Positions 10,961 to 24,800 of a stretch of 52,060 nt of DNA are shown here, in pieces. Within the stretch, counting starts at the first letter, position 1; every line of letters begins with the position of its first letter. A program made the translations under genes and the position numbers. The stretch covers positions 171,022 to 223,081 of the forward strand of contig NW_003126887.1 in assembly GCF_000003605.2 (NCBI RefSeq). Direction: 5' to 3'. Below the pieces are notes generated by a model. The model saw only the letters and a list, made by a program, of their open reading frames with translations. It had not been told where the DNA came from and did not search any database. This DNA is from Saccoglossus kowalevskii. Taxonomy: Eukaryota > Hemichordata > Enteropneusta > Harrimaniidae.

Positions 10961-13900
10961 CTGTTTATTAGACAATAACCTTAAAGCGGGAGGGTCGTCA
11001 CCTGCGCACGCGCGAGAATCGAGTCCCAAGCAACAATAATAACACACGCTAAAACCGCAAAGGCTCATGGGTAGCCGCTTGTATGTAAACAATGACACGC
11101 TATGGTCATCTGATGCATGAGCAGGTGACGATTCCCCCGCTTTAATTAAAAGCTTGTCCACTGATTTAGTTTTAATTAGACAACAGGTACGGAGAATGTT
11201 GTGACGAAATCATGTAGAAAGACAATTCGAATCGGTAAGTCTCGCACATGTCACACGCGATTGTAACGTGAGTTCAGACACGTGTGATTAAAGATCTCTT
11301 TTTTCTAGGCGGTTCTTTCTTACAAGCCTCAAAGTGACATTGGTAGTAAAATAGTTATTACGTATCAATTTTGAAATGTTAACAGAAGTCGAAAGGTATC
11401 CCAAGGATAGTATGTCCCATGGCGTCAAGACCGTCATTTGACCATGGGTTTGAAAGGCTTATTTCCAAGACATTGGAATCACTTGCGTGATAATTGACAT
11501 TGTTTTTTTCTTCAAAACTGAGTCTTTGTTGCGCAGTCTCAAAACCTTTCGTCTCGTCACTGTCGCAATTCAAAGCTAACTACTAGTATATCCCTTTTCA
11601 AATTGGACAGTTCGTTGGTGCCCGCCATCCACGACCCAAATAGGTTCGAGGAGCTCAGGGAAGATTTAAGATACATAACACAGAAACAACGAGCACTGAC
11701 ATGCTGAACACTTCTGACAAATTTACATTCCTGTGACGCTTCAGGCCGGCCTAAGTAATGACGTTTTTACTGTGTGAAAGCACGAACCAAATTTTAAAAT
11801 TGTTCATTTAACAAACAAACAAAAATGGGCCGGCCTTAGGCAAGCTAAATAGGAAACAGACTATAATAGAAGGAAATTGAAAGTTTATATATACATTGTA
11901 TTTCAATTCTTCACTAAAATTAACAAGTTAGTCCCTGTAGAAAAAGGTCTAACAAGTAAACGTTGAGGGCACATTAACAATAGCTGATAGTGTGTCGTTT
12001 CACACTGTTGACAATATAACTAAACCATTTTGTACCTAAATCGTAATATCTGCTATCAACTTACGGTAATAACGTCAAGTCCATTGACGATGGCATATTC
12101 GTTTCCAACAGTAATGTTAATAGACACGGTTCTCGTCTTGACATGTTCAGCACTACTATCATCTCTGGGCTCAAACATAGTTGTAACTTCAAAATCAGGA
12201 TTAGGATGTAAACAGTCCTTGAATAGAGTATACCAGCATAGCCCCTGAAAACTATATTTTCTTCCATCAAATGTCGTCATGTGAGGATCACCAGATACAC
12301 CAGTGTCTACATAATTACAAGACGTGCATTAATTTGAATACACGCTTAAATATATTTATACTGAATGCGTGTGGATATATAGTATTATTTGAAATTCATG
12401 AACAATTCATTGAATTACGAATACCATATCGTATTGTTGGGAAAATATTACAACCACGGCCAAAAGTAACAAAGAAGCTGATATGAATAGAAATATATTA
12501 TAGTTTCATTATTTATGAATATATAAGTTCAATATTGAATGAATCTCAGTCACTCTACTAAGAGAGTGACTGTGAATGAATGGTCTGTATAAGAACGTTA
12601 TTACGTTTGTGTAACTATTTTAAATTGTCTCTATATCTTTATATTCCACGTAATGTAACTTAAAATTTAACGCTGAAATGAATCAAGGGGTTATAATAAA
12701 ACAGTTTATGTGTCGGAACACAGCTTGCAACTGTCATGAATTTGTTTTTGCGTATCTGTTGACCGACTTAATTAGCTGATTATTTGCTGAATTGCTGTGT
12801 TATGTCTGTCATCGTTTAGACCTATTTGAAGTTTTGGACGGAACTTGGCTCAGTGATTTGGAACTAATTACGAGATAACCGTCGCGATTCTGACAGTTGG
12901 TATTCATAGTTATTAATGTAGTGAACGATTAATCAAAAGATATGACGTATTCAATGCTTAGTGTGATTGGCTTTATGATTGAAGGTTACGCCCTAGAGTC
13001 TTTTACTGCTTTGTAATTGGTTAGAGTTTTGAAAATGAATAAAGAGAGTTTTGAGTTGGTCTTGAAGAGTACTCCACGATAGACGCAGTCCTGGGCAGTC
13101 GAGTCAAGTCCTGGAGAGTCTTGGGGCGAGCCTTGATGCAGTCTAAGAGAGACTTGGTTCAGCCTTGCGATAGTCTTGGGGATTTTTCCCCAGGGCGCCG
13201 TGTCTTATAGAGCGCTCGATTGACCGACTAAGACGAGAGCTGAAACGTATTTCGTTGTGTGTGCCTTATTTGACTGTAAAGTATAAGTGACTTCCCCGAT
13301 CCCGTACCTCAAGGGGACGAGATATAGAGACGAGACGAGTTCCCCCCCCCCCCCCGACAAGTGTGGAGAACCCCGAGAGTACAAGAATTTTCCCTTGATA
13401 CAACTTTAATTTACTAGGTATGTATTTCAGGGAGTTTTCATTCAATCTGAGCTTATTGATTTAATTTAATCAATTGTTCAACTTGCCTGTACAATCCACA
13501 GGTTTGCCATCGACATAGAAATCAGCATTACATCCACCACAAAAGTTGGAAATACATTGTGCGTTTGGAAACAATGGACACTTTGTGACTGAGCAAGGAT
13601 CGGCAAAACACGCAACAATAGGAACACCAGGAGGACATTCAACGTCTGTTTAAAAAAATAATATCATCGCATAATGAGAACTATAGAGTATTAAACGTGC
13701 GGAGTTATGTCATACCTACCCAAAATAGAATCGAGATTTTGATACAATACAGACTATTTTATAATTGTGTGTATAATCGTAATACATCGCCTAAACTACC
13801 TGGAATAGGTTCCATACAAACGCGACCACATCCATTACTGCAACATTTCTCAGTTGCATCACATTCTCCATCGACAGAGCAAAGTAGATCACAGGTTCCA

Positions 13901-16900
13901 ATAGCAGTCGGAGTGGGACATGTACCGGGTGTTGGAGCTATAAAATGAAACCGGTTTTATTCTCTGGCGGTTAACCTTTGTTTAGTAAATCGATAACTCG
14001 CTCGTTCAAAGTTTTCAACACGTACCCCTTTAAATCTGCATTGTTTAGTAACAAAGAAAAATATCGGGTCTAACTGTAATCTCAATGACAGAGTTCAAAA
14101 ATCACATAAAGAGGTATATCTATACACGATGAAATACTCACAACACGATAACAGAGTACATGTCTCGATTCCATCTTTGCAGTAGCTAAAAAGAATAGAA
14201 AATATCGGTGAAAGAAACATATTGCTTAGGAAGAATCAACAACCAGGATAATATCGCCGATTGCAAAACATGAATACAAAAATAAAGTGGCAATGTTGCT
14301 CTTATTTATATATGTATATCGTTATTTAATTTCCAAGCTTAAAGTTGTCTTATCAGCACATAGTTACTTAAATTTAGATATAATGGCAAAAATTATCGTT
14401 CGAATGTCGGCTGCTTGGTATGTACAATGTATTACTGCCTAGCAGTGACTGCTTTGATGCGATCAACCAGGTTATGTTATTCTTAGTGGCGAACACCCTG
14501 AAGACAGGGAAATATCACTCGGATATCTGTTCCTAATTAAAACAGGAAGGTTGTCACCTGCGCACGCGCGGGAATTGAGTCCCAATCATCGACGATAACA
14601 AAATACGCTAAAACACAAAGGCTCATGGGTAGACGCTTGTTTGTAAACAATGACACAATATGGCCATCTGACGCATGCGCAGGTGACGACTCCCCCGCTT
14701 TAAACATTTTGCGCATTCGTCATTCATTTTGGCTGCATGTTGTTTCTTATCAACGAAAAGATCTTATATGCGAATACCAGCGAGATCACGATGGCCGCGA
14801 GACAACCAACGAGACTTGTTTTTCGCCCTTCAACTAGTGCTTCTCCTCAACTCTCGCCGCCTTCTTGTTCTCGACGAGATCTATAATCAAGTAGAGGACA
14901 GCTTGCACATCGGTTAATTGCATATATCAGATGTTAACTCGCTTACCTCATCGATATTAATAACTCAAACCTAACATTGAAATAACAAAGACGTATAGAC
15001 TTCAACGCACATTGAGAACAGATGTTACTGCTAAATTACACAAACGCCACAATAAATGCAAGATCACATCTCGGTTTCAAGTTCCATAAAAACGTATTCT
15101 GACCTATCATTCGAATCGCGCCGTTTCACGAGCTCGATGTAAACAAACTCTCCAATGAACCCGTGCGGGATTGCACTTATAAGTCGCGTATTTTACCTCG
15201 GTAAATCCATAGATCTGATTGGAGGAGCCTCTAAAGCATGCGACCAATCACGGTTGGCGTAACATGTGGTTATAAATATAATGTAGCTTTGTGTTGCCGT
15301 CGCGAACTTGAAGAATTGGCGGCCTTTCCAAAGTTCCCACTTACCAGGATTGTCTTCGGTATGTGGTCTAGTCGAATAAAGGTCGGTCTGTGCAAAATAT
15401 TAAAGTCATTCCCAAAGTCTAATCAGTTCGTAGTTCTTACCACGGAGACATACAGTTGCTATGTTTTCTGACGAGCGACGGTTGAAAATCTATGTTCATA
15501 TATAAGCAGAGCATATAGCTTGCATCATACACACGAATATTACCGTGCATTTCAAGATGGTCGTATGCCGTAGCTGTGTTTCTTTAGTGTAGTGTCAAAT
15601 GGGGAAACAAATTAATAAAAAAAAAGATCTAATCAGTTGGATTTTTAGCCCTCATGTAACAGATATGTCAGCTCAATCTCTAGCCTGTAAACTTGTGTAC
15701 GTGATGCAGCTGTAACGAGCAATTTGACTGGACAATGTGTTGAAGGAAATGTCTCAAGTATTGCCAGAGAGGGCGCACTTGAATACACGTTTGCTATATA
15801 CGGTCTGCCAAGGTGTACTGGTGAGGCAATGGCTGGATAAATGAACCTTGTCTGTCGAAGATGATTCTGACCAGCCACATCGATGTTCCCGGACATAAGC
15901 AGTCGTCGCACCGCGTCGTTGTCGATATGAGCCCCATAGCGACGTAAACTACGCGTGTAAAAATATTAGTTTACATGAAATGCAAACACGCGACGATCGA
16001 CTGTGGCGCTTTAATAATATACTAGTATTACATATGATAATGTGCTCACCAAGTGTTGCATCCATCACTTGCCGGATATGACGAACCATCAGGGTGTCCG
16101 TTACAGTCTCCGCCTGTAAACACACAAATATAGTAATTGAGAATTGTTTCTATCAAATACATACCAGATGAACTGGATCCTTAATATGTGACATTTAAAG
16201 AGGGAGGGTCGTCACCTGCGCACGCGAGGGAATTGAGTTCCAAGCGACGATAACAACACACGCTAAAAACGCAAAGGCTCATGTGTAGACGCTTGTTTAT
16301 AAACAATGACACACAACGGCCATCTGACGCTTTAACATTTTGTAAATTTTCCCGTCAATTAAGAACGAAAGAATTATATCGACCGAAATTTCCAAATCTA
16401 AATCCGTGCGAATAATGTGCTAGTCCAAAAGAAATAAACAAGTGATCGATAAACATATCATACACCTCGTCAAACCGGTGAGTTTAATTGTACGAGGCAT
16501 GAAGCTAATTGTTTTTAAGCATACATTTTAGGATACTGTGATATTTGCCAATAAGCTAGATGTTTCCCCAAGTAAAAACATAAATACGTCTATAAAAAAA
16601 GTACACGTATATCGCTTTAACAATGCAGCGGCAAACTACTTTTAATTGGGATGATTATTTTCCTTTTTATTATAAATAATTAAGAGAAAAACCTTTTCCA
16701 AACATGGTGACGTAATTGCGAAATGTAATGCATGCAGAAACAATTATTGGCCAAAATCAAGAAAAATAAAAAATCGCGACAAAAATATTGCCCTGGTCAC
16801 ACTGGTCTCTTTCAGTCACCACCATATTTCAAATAGTTAACCCGTTATAGAAAAATAAAAAAATAATCAACGTGACTGAAACTAGTCTGATATCACTGGA

Positions 16901-18770
16901 TACGAGAGCATGCTGAATACGATTATACGAAAAAATAGAATGTCCACTTTCATAGATATCTATAGTCGACTACATGCGCTCGAAATTCATATTTTACACG
17001 CAATGTATACATCCAATAAGGGCGCATGTCGAACACAACGCGTCGTGACGATTGCGTCAATTTTAACTTTTATAGTTTTAAAATGTGTGCTGTGTGACAT
17101 ACTTACCACAGTGCAGAATCGTACATTTCTCTATCCCATTATGGCAAAAACTAAACAAACAGAAAATATTTGCAATAACTATTCGAGAATCATCCCCACT
17201 TTATTAAACCTTGAGCAATAGACTAATCGCTTCTTGAATAAGTTAACATTGCCGCTCTACACGGCCAAGAGTTTGATAAAACGCAAAAGGTACGACTCAA
17301 AATTGAAAATTGAACGCTAAACTGTTGGTAACGTGTGCTATTAATAATATCACCAACAGCCTGGAGACGTGTCATTTCTACCCCAGTCATTTATATCATA
17401 CTTTTTAAAGCAATACTATTGTGATGACTGCGCATGTCTCACACAAATATAAATATATATAGCAACTATTTTTTTCTTAGTACTGATACAAGGCCGGTGA
17501 CAATTTACAACCAAACTATTATATACAAATGCACAGTTACGGATCGTGATCTGCGTTTATTTTATAGCAGCATTGCGTTTCAATGAACTGCATATAATAG
17601 ACAATTCAAAAACAGAAAAACGAATCAGTCTGTGTTGCATGTACGTCGCGAACCTGAAAACGCGTTTGTTTGTTTTTTATTTATGACTATGCCTTAGCCC
17701 GATGGCAGCATTATTCACAGGCGCCACGGGAGTTAATACACAAGACGTCAACCACTGTCGATGCTAAACACCAAAAAAAAAACAACAAAAAAACACAACG
17801 CCCATAGTGCGCATAAGCGGTTCCATGTTGAAAACAGGTTAGACTACTAGTATTTTGTCCTCGGTTGTGAGTTTTTAATGAAGGCATTCTCCTCCGTGTA
17901 CTCGACTTTGTCAGTATATATTATATCAACGAAACTTTTTTCTCTGCCGTATTCTCGACGCTGCAACCAAATTAACACGAAAAATAATGTGTTACAACAA
18001 TATCATTCCTACCACGTGTTACAGTTGTCGCCTGCTGGATATGATGTACCTTCAGCATGACCGTTACAATCACTGCCTGTGAAAAATATTAATATTTAAT
18101 ATTTGCAGTTGATTTGATATTACATTACAGAATATAATAAGTGACAAGTGAGTACCAAACCATAGTCAAATCAATGAGAAATGAGACCTCAAAGACATAA
18201 CATATTTATCAACATTTCGTATTAGCTCAACAATTAAATCTGATCATAAATTATGTTTAAAAATGTGAAAAAAGTGAGTTTATTTTCATATTTAATGGTC
18301 ATAATCGCAGCCATGTGCATATTAAGCGACGTTCATTACCCACACAACAATGACAGCTCATTATATTAGAGATTGCTCGACCCATGTAAAAATCGACACC
18401 TTCGCTTGGTTACTAAAACTCCTTTTACATTTTCACACTGGATATCTACTACCCTGGGCTTATTCGTGTTGTCAAATATACACAGCTGAATGAAAAGTCA
18501 AATTCACTCACTGATTCATGTATATAATCATTTAAGCTATTTACATCAGAACTGGAAGTAATAGGGTCAAATTCAACTAATTTCCAATACATAACCGATT
18601 AAAGAAAACAGAAAAGCAACTGAAAACATAATACAACACACTGTCAGTTCTATGAGTATATTGAACACGACACATGCATTCAAATTGCGTTTTTCTTAAG
18701 CAATGGTGTTTACGAATAAGCAATCGTTTTTTTGTATGAAAACAACAACAACAACAACAACAACAACAGC

Positions 18771-18811
<41 letters not shown>

Positions 18812-21800
18812 GTAGTTAGTCAATAAGAAAGAATACAAAGTATTAGAAATATCTAAATGCTCCGACTAGGTGAATGGTCTGGAAATATCTACCCTATACC
18901 CAATAGAATAATGCTGAGCGTTGTGGGGTTTGGACTTTGCCGAAATATGGCCAAATCTATTGAAAGACCTTCTCCAGCAGAAGTTGCGCATATATACCAG
19001 GTGTAATAAAACACCACAGTCGCATCGAGATACTTACCACACGCCAACAACGTGCATGTCTCTGTCCCACTATAACAAAAACTAAAAACAAAAACAAAAT
19101 ATTCTGGAATTACCATACGATATAATCACCATCACTATTCACGTATAACCGATAAGTATTTCGAGCTTTACCGAAATGAAATGTACACCTATGTTTACCA
19201 TTATGTTAAGTGTCACATACTGTATAAACGTGATTCAAATCGGGTGTTATAGTTCTAGTGATCTGTTGGCCATTGTCATTTATTTCTTTCATGTTATTAA
19301 TCGGTTGACGAATTGCACCACGAAATTCACATTAATTACGTCCGAGATCATTTAGTAAAATATGACATAATTTCAATTTCAATAAAAGTTCCTACGCTGA
19401 CTTATTCTCCGCTAAATCATAATCTAACTAGATAGCAGTGTCCTATTGTATGTAATATACATCTTACCAAGTATTGCATCCATCATCTGCTGGATATGTT
19501 GTACCATCAGCGTGACCATTACAACCACTGCCTGTGAAATGTGCATTAACATTTTTTTGTTTTCCTTTTCTGCAACTGATTCGATATGATATAACGAATG
19601 GCAAGCATACATACGTCCATACATACACAATACATCGCTAAATCACATTATTATCAATCGTTTGTTTAGAACGAATCGAAATCTACACTTAGAGCGAATC
19701 GAAATCTACACTTGGAGCGAATGGAAATCTATACATAGAGCGAATTGAAATCTACACTTAGAGCGAATGAAAATCTACACATAGAGCGCATGGAAATCTA
19801 CACTTAGAGCGAATGGAAATCTACACTTAGAGCGCGTGGAAATCTACACTTAGGGCGAATGGAAATCTACACCTTGAGCGAATGGAAATCTACACATAGA
19901 GCGAGTGGAAATCTACACTTAGAGCGAATTGAAATCTACACTTAGAGCGAATTGAAATCTACACTTAGAGCGAATGAAAATCTACACATAGAGCGCATGG
20001 AAATCTACACTTAGAGCGAATGGAAATCTACACATAGAGCGAGTGGAAATCTACACTTAGAGCGAATGGAAATCTACACTTAGAGCGCGTGGAAATCTAC
20101 ACTTAGGGCGAATGGAAATCTACACCTTGAGCGAATGGAAATCTACACTTAGAGCGAGTGGAAATCTACACTTAGAGCGAGTGGAAATCTACACTTAGAG
20201 CGCATGGAAATCTACACTTAGAGCGAATGGAAATCTACACATAGAGCGAATGGAAATCTACACATAGAGCGCATGGAAATCTACACTTAGAGCGAATGGA
20301 AATCTACACATAGAGCGCATGGAAATCTACACTTAGAGCGAATTGAAATCTACACTTAGAGCGAATGAAAATCTACACATAGAGCGCATGGAAATCTACA
20401 CTTAGAGCGAATGGAAATCTACACATAGAGCGCATGGAAATCTACACTTAGAGCGAATGGAAATCTACACATAGAGCGAGTGGAAATCTACACTTAGAGC
20501 GAATGGAAATCTACACTTAGAGCGCGTGGAAATCTACACTTTAGGGCGAATGGAAATCTACACCTTGAGCGAATGGAAATCTACACTTAGAGCGAGTGGA
20601 AATCTACACTTAGAGCGAATTGAAATCTACACTTAGAGCGGATGGAAATCTACACATAGAGCGAATGGAAATCTACACATAGAGCGAATCGAAATCTGCA
20701 CTTTTATCTGAACAATTAATTCCGGGCTTGAACCTATGTTTGGAAAGTGAAAATAGTACACATATTTGTTTTTTTAATTTAAATGTTATTGCTAGGAACA
20801 TAAGGAAGCCAACTAAAATTAACAAAACTGTTTTATATATTCATAAAATAAAAAAAAGTTTTGGCAAAAATCAATTTGATATGATTAAGCAAACACTAAT
20901 TAATTGATAATGACAAACATTGCTACATTTGTAGTTCGACCAATAATGCTCAGTCCAATGGGTATGTATCATTGTATACATACCACAAACAAAGAATGTA
21001 CATTGTTCGATCCCATCGTTGCACATGCTGAAAATAATAATAAAAAAAACATTTTGCACTGAATATAATCACCGTTTTTGTGTAAGTCTTTCTCGAGGTA
21101 TCAGGTAACGAGCGATAGTTTGGTTTATAATGTTGATTGTATTCATATTGTATTTCTATATTATTTTGATCACAATTACCAACGCCTAGGTTTCTATTGG
21201 TGGATAATAGAATAATAATAACAAATAACATATAAGTTGAAATCCATATGCTGTGGACGTCACTTTTGACATAATTGATATAGTTATTATTGCAGATTAC
21301 TTATTTTGCCGTCACGGGTACTAGAGATAGACATGTCGGATTAATACGCATATCCAAGCTCCACTGATTGGAAATGGGAAGCGTGTCGATGTCTAAGCTA
21401 CTTTATTAGTCCCCGTTCTGACACAGTCCGAAATTGAGGACTTATGGTGTAACCTCTGTGCGTCCGTGCGTCCGGACCTATACCTTAGACACGCCTGGAC
21501 TGATTAAACTTCACACATACATCCGTCATACATAATATTATACAAATGTACATCAATTTGTTTCACGATCTGATTCAAGATGGCTGAATGGCGACCATTT
21601 TTGTGCTGAAAAGGTATCAAAATCAAGCATTTCGTTCAATTTTGGTGCATACATTAGACATCAGATCAATTTCAAAATGGTCGACTGACGGCCGTTTTGT
21701 TTTAATGAATGCAGTTCTAGTGCCATATCTGTGACATGCTTTGACTGATTATTTTCAAACTTTATATATTGATCATAGATCATGTCATAGATGTACAGAT

Positions 21801-24800
21801 ATATTTGTTTGACTATCTGATTCAAAATGGTCAAGTGACGGCTATTTTTGTGCTAAAAAAATGTGGAACCGAATCTTGGTTGTTTATGAATGGATTTCGT
21901 CAAACTTGATGCACGTCATTTTATTTTTCAAATCTGATTCAAAATGGCTGACTGGTGGTCATTTTGTTTTAATGAATGTGGTTCTAGATCTCTGGCATGT
22001 TTTGACTTGACAATTTTATATATTCATATATTATATATATATAGATGTATTCAAAATGAACGACTAGTGGCTATTTTGTTTTAAATAATGCTATTCCACA
22101 GCAATATCTCTTAATATGCGCATAAAATAGGAGAACATAGATACAACACAAACATGGAAAAAGATTCATACTACATTAACCACGAAATCACGAAACTTGT
22201 TTTTAACCCTCAAATAGTACTTCCCTTTTCTCTGCTTCTCGTGTTTGCAAATATCATGGTTTGATATTTCGCAGCAAGAGTGGACGCGATGACGGAGAGA
22301 ATGTAACGTTATTTGAGATGCAAACAACATACCGTCATGAAGTTTCCAATAACGCATCGTGTCAAAAATAACTCCTTAACAGATTTTATATTTGACAAAT
22401 ACTCGAAAATGTCTAAACTGATTTTTCAGATAAATCCAATTCACAAGTCTGTATTGTTTATTATGCCATGCTTACCAAGTGTTACAGTCATCGCCTTGTG
22501 GATATTTTGAACCGCTCGGGTGACCATTGCAATCCATTCCGACTGAAACTAAACAATCCATAAAGAAATTGCAATCAAAATTTAAACACGAATAAATGAT
22601 ATAATGCATAATCAAATCAACCTAAGGTATTTGATCTCAACAGATGCAGCCTTGAAGTCATTGAAATAGTGAAAGGTTAACTTGTCTCAGTTTTTACATG
22701 TCGCAAAACAAGCAAAGGCTATCAACAAAACAGTGGTCAGAAAAAGTCTCATTTAGTCTATAATAGAGAATTCTAAGTTACTTTCAAAACCATTGCATAT
22801 CTACTAAATGTCCCGTTATAGCGTACGAGGCTGGGAAAATATATTCCCATAGGCTTGGAAAAAATAATTAATATTCTTGCTGTAAAGAGTGGACAATTAG
22901 TGTTGACGAAATTATGTAAACTATGCTTCAACAATTACTACATCATTTGTCACAATCTTCATAGCTATTTGAAAAAAAATCCTGCTTAAAAAGTAACCTG
23001 ACATGAACTATAAAGGAATACTGCTATACTTACCACATTCTAATTGTGTACACGTTTCTGCTCCATTATAGCAATAGCTGAAGTGAAACAAAAACAGATG
23101 AAGGCTGTAATGATCATATTGACTAAACAACCTTGTGTGGGTACCCGTAAAGTAACCTTCGTGCAATATCAGAAAAAAGTGACAATAAATAAATATTAAT
23201 ATTACATAATATAAATGAATGTTTCAATATTTCAAAATCTAAACGTGTCATACTTGTATACAGAAGCAGTGTACTTGTTCATTATGACGCAAAAAAAATG
23301 TTTAAAAAAAACTAGTATTAACACACAAAGTTGTAAAGAACAGTTGTTTGCATTTCCTTGCAAAATGTTCCAGGTGGTGAAATCAGTCAGTTAAGAGTAG
23401 AATATTTTAATCTAAATGAATAGTAAACCCAAATGGAGGTAACACATAGACTCAATACGTCAAGGTCATGTTATAAACAAAATATTTGATTTGCCAATGC
23501 AAGTGAGACACGTTGTTTTCGAGAGTAACCTTGACATATGGATTGAATTACTTCTCACTTACAACAAGAAACAATTCGTAACATATTTGTTGTACTAAAC
23601 TCACCAAGTGTTACACTCATCACCCGCTGAATATACTGAACCACTAGCATGACCATCACAGTCAGTTCCACCTCCTGAATATACAATCACATTTAGATGT
23701 ACTTAAGAAGCAGATAATATCGAATTCGTCTTCAAGACAGCACAGTCGTTGCGCTCCACTAAGATCGATATAGACACACGCAACGGTACCAACGAATGTA
23801 TAGCTTAATTAAATGTTAAAGATATATTTCAAGCGCCAAAAGGTACAAATGAAATATATTCATTAATACAAATTTAAGTCGAGCCTGGTAACGTTGTTGT
23901 CATAACAGATATCCGATGGAGATTGTCGTATACAGCTGTACTCACGTTTGGTTTCTGTCTTCGACAGTTTCAAAAAGTGACTAAGAAATTGCGTCCCGGG
24001 ATGCATAAAACCTGCAAAACAGTGTAAAACGGATAGTACAGAGTTCGTTGTTCAACTGGGAGGGCACACTACACTACAAAACCTTTTTAATATTTCACTA
24101 TTCTTAAAAGAAAACAGTAACATTATCAATAACATTCCACTGGTTTCATTGAGTTGATGAGAATCACGTTGAAAGTTGTACTTGTCATTGTAAGTAATTG
24201 CACTTAAATGAAAAAAAGTCATTAGATGTGATAAAGTAATGTTAATAGTTTAATCAACTACACCTCAACTATACTACAACTTGACACATAAATTCCTATA
24301 AATTCTGACCGCACAGCACGTTAAATAGTATACTCGCATATTTACGTAGATGCTATTTGCCATAATTCATCTGTCGTTTTTTATCCTGACAGATAATTAT
24401 AGTCTCATCCGTTGTCTGATATGTAAACGCATCTATTTATTTATGTGTAATACTATAATGCTGTTGCAGTGAAGCATAAAGATATGTACTAATCAGGTAA
24501 TATATTGAGAAACACAAAGAAGAGACGTGTGAAAGACAATAACGTATACTCCATAGACTGTTGTGTCATATGGAACACACAGGGATTAAAATGCTGGCAT
24601 AAGAATGACGGACAGGTGGATGGAAGCTGCATTAAGCCCCAACTTTGGATTTGGGGCGAACGTAGCCAAACTATTTTTGTTTCACTATTTTTGTTGATTG
24701 ATCAATGATCCTTTTTGAAATATAACGATACATAGTACTTTTAATGATATTGTCAAGCAACATCTCCATGGAAAACAACACTTCAGAGAACATAAAAATA

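Noticed and set aside
15645-15911. Extra exon of the secreted-protein gene
   Set aside because: No cysteine-module pattern, no good splice sites, and part of it matches a dispersed repeat at 28034.
19669-20703. CRISPR-like array of regular repeats
   Set aside because: Units are directly adjacent 23-mers with no unique spacers, and the context is a eukaryotic intron; it is a minisatellite.
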